DNA of 12,721 bases from Gammaproteobacteria bacterium (GCA_015491615.1 WFVN01000021.1:1-12721); one strand, 5' to 3'; shown: positions 7,065 to 12,721, counted from the stretch's first letter. Notes: generated by a model from the sequence alone, not told the origin. Made by a program: numbers and translations.

Positions 7065-7427
7065 TCAGGGGCGGCCGTGCTGGCAGTCGCACAATTCGCG
7101 CATGTAAGCGACCAAGGCATCCACCTCCTGCGGTTCCAGGACACTCCCCCATGGCGGCATGAGCACTGACTTGCTCAGCGCCTGTCCCCCTTCGACGACG
7201 GCTGTCCTGAGCTCGTCGTCGGTGCGGCCCGCCATGTACTTGGAGTCCGTGTGATCCCGGGGCTGGACGGACATGTCGCGCACGTTGATCCCCTTGCCGT
7301 TGCCCTGCAGGCCATGGCACTGGGCGCAATAGGTGCGGTACAGGTCCTCCCCCGAGGGTTGCGCCGGGGCGGGCGCGGCCAGCCAGGCCAGCGTCGCCGC
7401 GGCCAACAGTCGTTGGGCTGCGTTCAT
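7065..7427 (-). CDS. ncgC: Monoheme cytochrome c, NcgC-like
   Basis: 120-residue periplasmic class I cytochrome c. A Sec signal peptide ends near residue 22 (APAPAQ). One heme site, CAQCH (Cys34, Cys37, His38), is present, with Met90 in VLMPPWG as the likely sixth heme ligand and the usual C-terminal helix EVDALVAYMREL (101-112). The tail is unusual: it ends CDCQHGRP, with two extra cysteines (113, 115) next to a histidine. The start ATG overlaps the diheme cytochrome stop as ATGA, so the two are translationally coupled. It occupies the position of ncgC in the Nitrosomonas europaea ncgABC-nirK operon and is a plausible electron carrier to NirK; the partner is inferred from context. The name rests on position and size, not on sequence comparison. 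Confidence 0.82.
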   Translation of the reverse strand: MNAAQRLLAAATLAWLAAPAPAQPSGEDLYRTYCAQCHGLQGNGKGINVRDMSVQPRDHTDSKYMAGRTDDELRTAVVEGGQALSKSVLMPPWGSVLEPQEVDALVAYMRELCDCQHGRP

Positions 7428-8110
7428 GGCTTCACCTCCTGGGCCAGCGCCCGGAAATAGTGGATGAACTTCTGGATGTCCCGTTCCTTCAGCTTTTTGT
7501 TGGGCATGAAGATCTTGGGGTCGAAGGCCTGGGGGTCACGCAGATAGGCGACCAGGAAGTCCTCCCGCAATCGCTCGGTGACGGTGTACACCTCCGGGCC
7601 GGAAAGGCCGCCGTAATCGGGCTCGATCTGGTGACAGGCGAGGCATCCCTTGAACTTGTCGAACATCAGCTCACCCATGCGCAGGGAAATGCGACCGGGC
7701 TGATAGGCACCTTCCTGAACCGGAGCGGGCGTGGCCTTCTTGGCCATCAAGACACGAGTCACCGCCTCCGCTTCGCCGGGACTCAGGCGGGGGTGTTCCA
7801 CCAACGAGGCGACGTCGATGACGTCCTGTCCGTCCGGCCCGGTACGCACGTGCTTGCCATAAAACATCCCCGCGGGGCGGATGCGACTGGGGTTCTGCAG
7901 CCAACGTTCCATCCACTCCGGCTTGTACTTCACGCCGGCGTAGAAAAGGTCCGGCCCCTTGCGCGTCCACAACTCTTCAAGGGTCGAGGGCGCGGGCCCG
8001 GTGAGGTCGTGACATTGGGCGCAACGCTCCTGGAGCACGGTCTCCCCCGAGGCGGCCCACAAGGGGGCCGCCGCAAGGAAAACGACGAGACTTGCGATGT
8101 GGCGTTTCAT
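7424..8110 (-). CDS. ncgB: Diheme cytochrome c, NcgB-like
   Basis: 228-residue periplasmic cytochrome with a signal peptide (MKRHIASLVVFLAAAPLWAA) and two heme-binding sites, CAQCH (Cys30, Cys33, His34) and CLACH (Cys156, Cys159, His160). Candidate methionine axial ligands are Met82 (PAGMFYG) and Met202 (KIFMPNKKL), each following its heme motif by about 45 to 50 residues. The two heme domains are joined by an alanine/proline-containing linker (TPAPVQEG, 127-134). The ATG at 8108-8110 has AAGGAG 5 bases upstream. It follows the multicopper oxidase by 17 bases and overlaps the monoheme cytochrome by 4. Position and domain content match ncgB of Nitrosomonas europaea; there it contributes to nitrite/NO handling but its exact electron partner is not settled. 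Confidence 0.83.
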   Translation of the reverse strand: MKRHIASLVVFLAAAPLWAASGETVLQERCAQCHDLTGPAPSTLEELWTRKGPDLFYAGVKYKPEWMERWLQNPSRIRPAGMFYGKHVRTGPDGQDVIDVASLVEHPRLSPGEAEAVTRVLMAKKATPAPVQEGAYQPGRISLRMGELMFDKFKGCLACHQIEPDYGGLSGPEVYTVTERLREDFLVAYLRDPQAFDPKIFMPNKKLKERDIQKFIHYFRALAQEVKP

Positions 8111-8127
8111 GGGTACTCCTTCGATGC

Positions 8128-9186
8128 TCAGCGACGACGACGGCGATCGCGGGTATCCAACAGCTCACCCTTGAAGACTTCCTGTTCGAAGAGCCCATAT
8201 CCCTTCTTCAAGGATTCGCCGAAGTAGAAGTCCGGTTCGTACTGCTTGTCCTTCCACGCGTACCAGGGGTCGTCCCGCGCCACCTCTTCGTACTCGACGA
8301 TGGTGATGGCGCCGCCGGGATACTTGCCATCGTTGGTGACATGGGGATCGACGTGGTCGTGAAGAACGAAGCGACCGGGGTTGTCGGCGAAAATGATGGC
8401 GTCGTAACGCTCGCCCGGACCGATGAGGATGGTGTCCACCGCATAGGGCTCGGGCAACGGCAGGCCGTCCTTGTGAGTGATGAGCATGTCGTGGCCATGG
8501 CTGTGCATGGCGTGGACCTCCTTGCCGGCGCCGATGAAGCGCACCCGCAACACATCGCCTTTTTTCACGCGCAGGGGTTGAGTGAGGGGGAAAGAATGGG
8601 CGTTGATGGAGAAATAATCCGCCAGGTCCTTAGGGCCGCCGCCTTCACCGAACTTCTCGGCGTACACCGATTCCCAGCTACTCAGCATCATGATCGCCTC
8701 GCGAGTGACCTTCTTCTCCAGGCGGGTGGGCTTCTTGGGATCGACGACGAGCGGCCCCCACATGCCGCGTACCCCCACGTGCTCGTTGACGTTCACGTGG
8801 CAGTGGTACCAGAGGGTGCCGGGTTTATCGGCCTTGAAGCGGTAGGTGAAGGACTCGCCGGGCTCGATGGGTTCTTGGGTGACGTCGGGCACGCCATCGT
8901 TGCGCCAGTTGTCCTTCTGATAGATCCCATGCCAATGGATGGTGTGGGCGATCGAAGTATTGTTGACGACGTGTACGGTCAACTCGTCCCCTTCCTTCAC
9001 GCGGATGAGGGGACCGGGCACCTGCCCGTTGAAGGCGAAGACCTTGTACTTGAGGCCGGGCGCCACCTCCACCACGGCCTCCTCAATGGTGATCTCGAAT
9101 TCATGCTTGGCGGCCAGGGTCTCCCCCGCCAGAAACAACAAAGTCAGGACAGCAACCCAAAGAAACGGCGCACTCGGTTTTGCCAT
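8128..9186 (-). CDS. ncgA: Two-domain multicopper oxidase (blue copper oxidase), NcgA-like
   Basis: 352-residue secreted two-domain multicopper oxidase. A Sec signal peptide ends near residue 25 (GETLA). Domain 1 has HTIHWHG (His81, 84, 86) and WYHCHVNVNEHVGVRGM (His128, Cys129, His130, His136, Met142), giving a type 1 copper plus two HxH motifs. Domain 2 supplies HSH (228-230) and HDH (276-278), where Asp277 replaces the cysteine, so it has no type 1 copper. This one-blue-copper-in-domain-1 layout is the type C arrangement of the Nitrosomonas europaea enzyme, in which the trinuclear centre forms between subunits of a trimer. The physiological substrate is unknown. ATG 9184-9186 is preceded by GGGAGGG. 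The C-terminus ends in RDRRRRR, an odd basic tail. First gene of the operon, directly under the NsrR-type operator. Confidence 0.9.
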   Translation of the reverse strand: MAKPSAPFLWVAVLTLLFLAGETLAAKHEFEITIEEAVVEVAPGLKYKVFAFNGQVPGPLIRVKEGDELTVHVVNNTSIAHTIHWHGIYQKDNWRNDGVPDVTQEPIEPGESFTYRFKADKPGTLWYHCHVNVNEHVGVRGMWGPLVVDPKKPTRLEKKVTREAIMMLSSWESVYAEKFGEGGGPKDLADYFSINAHSFPLTQPLRVKKGDVLRVRFIGAGKEVHAMHSHGHDMLITHKDGLPLPEPYAVDTILIGPGERYDAIIFADNPGRFVLHDHVDPHVTNDGKYPGGAITIVEYEEVARDDPWYAWKDKQYEPDFYFGESLKKGYGLFEQEVFKGELLDTRDRRRRR

Positions 9187-9209
9187 GGAATACCCTCCCG
9201 TTTCAGTGA

Positions 9210-9232
9210 AAGATGCATTTATGGTGCATCTT
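9210..9232 (-). promoter_or_regulatory. NsrR-type nitric oxide-responsive operator, site 1
   Basis: AAGATGCA (9210-9217) and TGCATCTT (9225-9232) form a perfect 8-bp inverted repeat with a 7-base spacer. Read as 11-1-11, it fits the two AAGATGCYTTT half-sites described for the NO-sensing Rrf2 repressor NsrR. It begins 24 bases upstream of the multicopper oxidase ATG. The regulator gene itself is not in the window. Confidence 0.82.
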
Positions 9233-9237
9233 CATTA

Positions 9238-9266
9238 AGCCCACCATGTATAAGATGCATTGTCAA
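9238..9266 (-). promoter_or_regulatory. Candidate promoter of the copper/cytochrome operon
   Basis: The minus strand has a perfect -35 hexamer TTGACA (9261-9266). At a spacing of 17 the -10 would be TGGGCT (9238-9243), a poor match. TATACA (9247-9252) looks better as a -10 but then lacks a -35. The exact start site is therefore open, though the position between two NsrR-like sites makes this the likely promoter region. Confidence 0.45.
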
Positions 9267-9274
9267 TACTTTTT
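9252..9274 (-). promoter_or_regulatory. Second, degenerate NsrR-like operator overlapping the -35
   Basis: A further AAGATGCATTG half-site (9252-9262) is followed after one base by CAATACTTTTT, whose reverse complement matches it at 8 of 11 positions. Its centre is 42 bases from the centre of site 1, about four helical turns. The minus-strand TTGACA hexamer lies across its middle, so binding here would block RNA polymerase. Confidence 0.6.
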
Positions 9275-9366
9275 TATTCTCCAACGGTGCCGACACAATG
9301 AAGACGAGCGAGATCGAACAAGAACGACCCGGTTTTCCCCTATCTATTCAAAGGGATGAGAGCATC

Positions 9367-10251
9367 TCAGCGAACGACGGAAAGAGGGACGCGAACCTCG
9401 ATGGGCTCGGGCTGGAGGGTAATGTGGTCGATGTGGAAGCGATCACGCAGTACGCGGTGGGCCTCGGCCAACACCGTCGGCCAGACGTCCATGCGCTGTA
9501 TCACCACGTGGGCGGTGAGGGCGATCCGCCCGCTGGCCAGAGTCCAGACATGGAGGTCGTGCACGGAGACCACCCCCGGCAGGGTGGCGAGGGCGCGGCC
9601 GATGCGTTCCAAGTCCAGATGCAGAGGGACGCCCTCCAGGATCACGTGCAGGACCTCCCGCAACAGGCGCAGGGTGGAAACGAGGATCAGCAGACAAACC
9701 AGCACCGACAGGAGAGGGTCGATGGGGTACCACCCCGTCCACAGGATCACGATGCCAGCGACCAGGGCGGCCACGGAACCCAGGAAGTCCCCGGCCACGT
9801 GCAGCAAGGCGGCGCGAACGTTGAGATCCCGCTCGCCACGTAGCAAACGCCAGGCCACCAAGGCATTGACGAGTAGGCCGAGGGCGGCGATGACAACCAC
9901 TAGGGCACCGTCCACCGGCCTGGGTTCGTGCCAACGTTGCCAGGCCTCCCAAGAAATACCGGCCACCACGACGAGCATGAACAGGGCGTTGACGAGGGCG
10001 GCCACCACCTCCAAGCGCAACAGGCCATAGGAATGGCGGGGCGACGGCGGTCGCCGCGCCAGCCAGGCGGCCAGCGCGGCCAGTCCCAGGGCGAGACCGT
10101 CGGTGACCATGTGGGCGGCGTCGCCCAGGAGGGCCAGCGACCCGGACCACCACCCGCCCACCGCCTCCACGAGGGCGAATCCGAGGGTGAGAATCAACCC
10201 CTCCCAGAGGGAGCGTCCGTGGTGATGATGGTGATGATGGTCGTGCCCCAT
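9367..10251 (-). CDS. Cation diffusion facilitator (CDF) transporter, CzcD/ZitB-like
   Basis: 294-residue inner-membrane metal/proton antiporter, probably exporting zinc and related divalent ions. The N-terminus MGHDHHHHHHHGR is a histidine-rich metal-binding segment. Hydrophobic segments lie at about 16-35, 37-64, 82-104, 114-136, 150-172 and 177-196, the expected six. Transport-site residues are His47 and Asp51 (DAAHMVTD) in the second helix and His151 and Asp155 (HVAGD) in the fifth, the HD-HD set of zinc-type CDFs. The C-terminal cytoplasmic domain includes VVSVHDLHVWTLASG (227-241), typical of ZitB/CzcD. ATG 10249-10251 has GAGG close upstream. It reads toward the copper operon, 180 bases before it, with no clear terminator between, so some readthrough is possible. 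Specificity for zinc over cobalt, cadmium or copper cannot be settled from sequence. Confidence 0.9.
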   Translation of the reverse strand: MGHDHHHHHHHGRSLWEGLILTLGFALVEAVGGWWSGSLALLGDAAHMVTDGLALGLAALAAWLARRPPSPRHSYGLLRLEVVAALVNALFMLVVVAGISWEAWQRWHEPRPVDGALVVVIAALGLLVNALVAWRLLRGERDLNVRAALLHVAGDFLGSVAALVAGIVILWTGWYPIDPLLSVLVCLLILVSTLRLLREVLHVILEGVPLHLDLERIGRALATLPGVVSVHDLHVWTLASGRIALTAHVVIQRMDVWPTVLAEAHRVLRDRFHIDHITLQPEPIEVRVPLSVVR

Positions 10252-10265
10252 GGACCTCGCCTGCG

Positions 10266-10294
10266 GCTGTGCCCGCTTTCGGTTAAGCTATGAT
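10266..10294 (+). promoter_or_regulatory. Candidate promoter of the DksA-family gene
   Basis: TATGAT (10289-10294) is a good -10 hexamer 39 bases ahead of the ATG at 10334, but the -35 position at spacing 17 (GCTGTG, 10266-10271) is a poor match. It lies in the 82-base divergent gap shared with the CDF transporter. Confidence 0.33.
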
Positions 10295-10333
10295 ACGACA
10301 ACGCCTTGCAACGAGACGGAAGGTAAAGAATCG

Positions 10334-10729
10334 ATGGCAGACTTGACCCCGGAACAGCTCACCGAACTGAAGCAGCGGCTTCTGGATCGTTACAACCACC
10401 TGCGCCGCGACATCTACGACGAACTGAAAAAAATCGGCCGCGAGGAGGACTTCAAGGACCTCGCCGGCGAGGTGCACGATCCCGGTGATGCCTCGGTGGC
10501 GGACGAGATCTTCGAGGCGAACATCGAGACGATCAATACCCTGGCCCTGGAGTTGCGGCGCGTGGAGGAGGCCCTCACCCGCCTCGCCCAGGGAACCTAC
10601 GGCGAGTGCATCGCCTGCGGCGAGGACATCGGCTATCCGCGCCTGTCCGTCGAGCCGGACGCCCTGCGCTGCATCACCTGCCAGGAGCGCTTCGAGAAAC
10701 GCCAGCCGGTGCGTCCCACCACCCTCTGA
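10334..10729 (+). CDS. DksA/TraR-family RNA polymerase-binding transcription factor
   Basis: 131-residue member of the DksA/TraR family, which binds in the RNA polymerase secondary channel and, with ppGpp, tunes rRNA and stress promoters. An N-terminal coiled coil (about 5-85) carries at its tip HDPGDASVADE, containing the DxxDxA motif (Asp49, Asp52, Ala53) needed for DksA activity. The C-terminal zinc finger has all four cysteines: CIAC (92, 95) and CITC (113, 116), followed by QERFEKR. It is about 20 residues shorter than E. coli DksA (151), so it could be a second DksA-like protein rather than the main one; no symbol is assigned for that reason. The ATG at 10334 has GGAAGGT upstream; an in-frame start at 10250 would add an unconserved leader. 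Ends at a strong terminator. Confidence 0.9.
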   Translation: MADLTPEQLTELKQRLLDRYNHLRRDIYDELKKIGREEDFKDLAGEVHDPGDASVADEIFEANIETINTLALELRRVEEALTRLAQGTYGECIACGEDIGYPRLSVEPDALRCITCQERFEKRQPVRPTTL

Positions 10730-10745
10730 AACGCGTCCGCTCACG

Positions 10746-10781
10746 AAAAAAGCCGGTTCCCCTCGCGGGGCCGGCTTTTTT
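10746..10781. terminator. Bidirectional terminator between dksA-like gene and ppa
   Basis: AAAAAAGCCGG (10746-10756) pairs with CCGGCTTTTTT (10771-10781). Inside, a TT bulge precedes CCCC pairing with GGGG around a TCGC loop. With six T on one strand and six A on the other, it can stop transcription in both directions between these two convergent genes. Confidence 0.93.
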
Positions 10782-10797
10782 CATGGATGCGGGGCGA

Positions 10798-11325
10798 TCA
10801 GCCGCCGGCGCGGGCCACCGAGTCGAGGATGGCCTTCTTGGCCGCCTCGGCGCCGTCCCAGCCGGCCACCTTCACCCACTTGCCCGGCTCCAGGTCCTTG
10901 TAGTGCTCGAAGAAGTGCTTGATCTGATCGCGCAGGAGCTGGGGCAGGTCGTCCGGACCCTGGACGTGGTCGTACAGCGGGGTGAGCTTGGACACCGGCA
11001 CGCCGATGAGCTTCTCGTCCTTGCCCGACTCGTCCTCCATGAACAGCACCGCCACCGGACGGCAGCGGATCACCGCCCCGGGGATGAGGGGGAAGGGGGT
11101 GACCACCAGCATGTCCAGGGGGTCGCCGTCCTCGGCCAGGGTGCCGGGGATGTAGCCGTAGTCGCAGGGATAGCGCATGGTGGTGCCCATGAAGCGGTCC
11201 ACGAAGATGGCCCCGCTGTCCTTGTCCACCTCGTATTTGATGGGATCCGACTGGGCCGGAATCTCGATGATCACGTTGACGTCGTCGGGCACCGACTTGC
11301 CCGGTCCGATGCTGGAAAAGCTCAT
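10798..11325 (-). CDS. ppa: Inorganic pyrophosphatase, family I
   Basis: 175-residue soluble enzyme that hydrolyses pyrophosphate to two phosphates and so drives biosynthetic reactions. The family signature EDGDPLDMLV (residues 65-74) supplies metal-binding Asp66, Asp68 and Asp71; YEVDKDSG (31-38), DRFMGTTMRYPCDYGYIP (43-60) and the C-terminal KHFFEHYKDLEPGKWVKV (136-153) also fit. Length equals E. coli Ppa (176). The ATG at 11323-11325 has GGGAGGA just upstream; an extension to 11472 would cross the promoter region. It is convergent with the dksA-like gene and divergent from adk. Confidence 0.97.
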   Translation of the reverse strand: MSFSSIGPGKSVPDDVNVIIEIPAQSDPIKYEVDKDSGAIFVDRFMGTTMRYPCDYGYIPGTLAEDGDPLDMLVVTPFPLIPGAVIRCRPVAVLFMEDESGKDEKLIGVPVSKLTPLYDHVQGPDDLPQLLRDQIKHFFEHYKDLEPGKWVKVAGWDGAEAAKKAILDSVARAGG

Positions 11326-11392
11326 GGGATCCTCCCTCGAAATGGTTGGCGGGGCGCCCGGTCTGGCGCCCGTGGAATGCGGCGGCGGGCGC

Positions 11393-11398
11393 ATTATA
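11393..11398 (-). promoter_or_regulatory. ppa -10 element
   Basis: The minus strand has a perfect TATAAT (11393-11398), 67 bases before the ppa ATG. A convincing -35 at 16-18 bases is missing: the place is occupied by TGTCAA, which is the reverse complement of the adk -35. The two divergent promoters therefore share DNA and may compete. Confidence 0.45.
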
Positions 11399-11415
11399 GC
11401 CGCCCCTCCGGCGCG

Positions 11416-11444
11416 TTGACAGGCTCCCGGGGGGTGGGTAGCTT
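11416..11444 (+). promoter_or_regulatory. adk-hemB promoter
   Basis: A perfect TTGACA (11416-11421) is followed, 17 bases on, by TAGCTT (11439-11444), a weak -10. It lies 39 bases ahead of the adk ATG, with no terminator before hemB, so it probably drives both genes. Confidence 0.5.
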
Positions 11445-11483
11445 TAGCCCGCCATTCCCATACGATCCACAAGGAGCCGCGCC

Positions 11484-12137
11484 ATGCGCATCACCCTCAT
11501 GGGCCCCCCGGGCTCGGGCAAGGGCACCCAAGCCCAACGGCTGGTCGAGAAATACCAAGTCCCGCAGATCTCCACCGGTGACCTGCTGCGCGCGGCGGTG
11601 GCCGCCGGCACCCCCCTGGGGCAGCAGGCCCAGGCCATCATGGCGCGTGGCGAGCTGGTCCCCGACGACCTGGTCATCGGCATCATCCGCGAGCGCCTGG
11701 CCGAGCCGGACGCCGAGCGCGGCTTCATCCTCGACGGCTTCCCCCGCACCGTGAACCAGGCCAAGGCCCTGGACGAACTCCTCACCGACCTGGACCGTCC
11801 CCTGCAGGCGGCCATCCTTCTGGAGGTGGACGAGGAGGCCATCGTCCAGCGCATCAGCGGCCGGCGGGTATGCGAGCGCTGCGGCGCGGTGTACAACATC
11901 TACACCAACCCGCCGGCGAAGGACGGCATCTGCGACGTGTGCGGCGGCCCCCTGGTGCAGCGCCCGGACGACAACGAGGTCACCGTCCGCCAGCGCCTCA
12001 AGGTGTACCGCGAACAGACCGCCCCGGTGCTGGACTACTACCGCGACCAGGGCAAGCTGCAGGTGGTCCCCGGCGAGGGGGACGTGGACGCCATCTTCGC
12101 CGCCCTGTGCGCCGTCATCGACGCCCTGGAGGACTGA
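11484..12137 (+). CDS. adk: Adenylate kinase, long form with zinc-type LID
   Basis: 217-residue cytoplasmic kinase balancing ATP, ADP and AMP. P-loop GPPGSGKGT (residues 7-15), AMP-binding STGDLLR (30-36) and DGFPRTVNQA (84-93), and the long LID domain (about 122-160). The LID carries four cysteines in CERC (130, 133) and CDVC (150, 153), the structural zinc set of many Gram-positive kinases; E. coli has non-cysteine residues there. Length and start match the family, and AAGGAG lies 7 bases ahead of the ATG. It is divergent from ppa and stops one base before hemB, whose ribosome-binding GGAGG lies inside its last codons, so the pair is translationally coupled. Confidence 0.97.
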   Translation: MRITLMGPPGSGKGTQAQRLVEKYQVPQISTGDLLRAAVAAGTPLGQQAQAIMARGELVPDDLVIGIIRERLAEPDAERGFILDGFPRTVNQAKALDELLTDLDRPLQAAILLEVDEEAIVQRISGRRVCERCGAVYNIYTNPPAKDGICDVCGGPLVQRPDDNEVTVRQRLKVYREQTAPVLDYYRDQGKLQVVPGEGDVDAIFAALCAVIDALED

Positions 12138-12138
12138 C

Positions 12139-12721
12139 ATGCCCGAGATCCACCGCGCCCCCTACCCACTCACCCGCCTGCGCCGTCTGCGCCGCGACGC
12201 CTTCTCCCGCCGCCTGGTGCGGGAAAACCGCCTCTCCTGCGACGACCTCATCCTGCCGGTGTTCGTCCTCGAGGGCGAGGGACAGCGGGAGGCGGTGCCC
12301 ACCATGCCGGAAGTGGAACGCCTCTCCATCGACCTGCTCCTGCAGGAGGCCGCCGAACTGGTGGACCTGGGGGTGCCCGCGGTGGCCCTGTTCCCGGTCG
12401 TCCCGCAGGAAAAGAAGAGCCTGGACGCGGCCGAGGCCTACAACCCCGACGGCCTGGCGCAGCGGGCGGTGCGCGCCCTCAAGGCCGCCCACCCGGAACT
12501 GGGGGTGATCACCGACGTCGCCCTGGACCCCTTCACCACCCACGGCCAGGACGGCATCATCGACGACAACGGCTACGTCCTCAACGACGAGACGGTGGCG
12601 GTGCTGGTCAAGCAGGCCCTCTCCCACGCCGAGGCCGGCGCCGACATCGTCGCCCCCTCGGACATGATGGACGGCCGCATCCTCGCCATCCGCCAGGCCC
12701 TGGAGGAGGCCGGCCACATCC
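12139..12721 (+). CDS. hemB: HemB, delta-aminolevulinic acid dehydratase (porphobilinogen synthase), 3' end outside window
   Basis: First 194 residues of an enzyme of usually about 330-340 that joins two 5-aminolevulinate molecules to porphobilinogen, the first pyrrole of heme. The opening YPLTRLRRLRRDAFSRRLVREN and DLILPVFVLEG (36-46), then MPEVERLSID (56-65) and FPVVPQEKKS (85-94), are typical. The metal-site loop reads ITDVALDPFTTHGQDG (124-139), where zinc enzymes have three cysteines; here Ala128, Asp130 and Asp138 take their place, as in Pseudomonas aeruginosa, indicating a magnesium-stimulated, zinc-independent form. The second-half active-site lysines lie beyond the window, though DIVAPSDMMDGR (169-180) is present. 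Starts one base after the adk stop, with GGAGG 9 bases upstream. Confidence 0.96.
   Translation, partial: MPEIHRAPYPLTRLRRLRRDAFSRRLVRENRLSCDDLILPVFVLEGEGQREAVPTMPEVERLSIDLLLQEAAELVDLGVPAVALFPVVPQEKKSLDAAEAYNPDGLAQRAVRALKAAHPELGVITDVALDPFTTHGQDGIIDDNGYVLNDETVAVLVKQALSHAEAGADIVAPSDMMDGRILAIRQALEEAGHI

Noticed and set aside
9300..9366. Terminator after the CDF gene
   Set aside because: Only a weak CCCT/AGGG pairing without a T run is visible, not enough to call a terminator.
8092..9843. Plus-strand open reading frame of 583 codons spanning the multicopper oxidase and the operator region
   Set aside because: It is opposite two well-supported genes and runs through their control region, with no recognisable domain.
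10214..10246. Short repeat of GTGATGATG units, possible microsatellite or engineered His tag
   Set aside because: It encodes the natural His-rich N-terminus common in CDF transporters; the surrounding gene and promoter look native.
11350..11383. Direct repeat GGCGCCCG in the ppa-adk gap as a possible regulator site
   Set aside because: Two short GC-rich copies (around 11354 and 11366) are expected by chance at this base composition, and no symmetry or regulator is evident.

Overview
The window looks like a chromosomal segment of a high-GC gammaproteobacterium. The evidence is gene order (dapF, DUF484, xerC, hslV, hslU, DUF971, ubiE, ubiJ), the presence of UbiJ, a magnesium-type HemB like that of Pseudomonas, and dense GC-rich coding with overlapping genes. 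The genus cannot be fixed from sequence alone; a Chromatiales/Ectothiorhodospiraceae-like lineage is a guess. Both ends cut through genes (ubiJ at the left, hemB at the right). No tRNA, rRNA, CRISPR array, insertion sequence or phage gene was seen. No gene-free stretch exceeds about 180 bases.

Layout. (1) 1-5939, all on the minus strand: a tight housekeeping run read dapF > DUF484 > xerC > hslV > hslU > DUF971 > ubiE > ubiJ. Neighbours overlap by 4-10 bases or sit 2-43 bases apart. It covers lysine/peptidoglycan precursor synthesis, chromosome dimer resolution, the HslUV protease and ubiquinone synthesis. (2) A strong bidirectional hairpin terminator at 5984-6018. (3) 6039-9186, minus strand: a four-gene periplasmic copper/cytochrome operon read two-domain multicopper oxidase > diheme cytochrome c > monoheme cytochrome c > copper nitrite reductase. 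Order and domain content match the ncgA-ncgB-ncgC-nirK cluster known from Nitrosomonas europaea. (4) 9187-9366: its control region, with an NsrR-type nitric-oxide operator (9210-9232), a second degenerate copy exactly 42 bases away (9252-9274), and a TTGACA hexamer inside that second copy. (5) 9367-10251, minus strand: a CDF zinc/cation exporter with a poly-histidine N-terminus. (6) 10334-10729, plus strand: a short DksA/TraR-family regulator ending in a hairpin terminator shared with the convergent ppa. (7) ppa (minus) and adk-hemB (plus) diverge from a compact promoter region at 11326-11483.

How it works together. The flanks are ordinary housekeeping genes. The distinctive part is the nitrite/NO module. 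Electrons would enter through the small cytochromes, NirK would reduce nitrite to NO in the periplasm, and the operon would be derepressed when NO inactivates NsrR. The role of the multicopper oxidase and the two cytochromes is not settled even in Nitrosomonas. The module is visibly more AT-rich than the genes beside it, carries its own operator and terminator, and sits between unrelated housekeeping blocks, so it may have been acquired by transfer.
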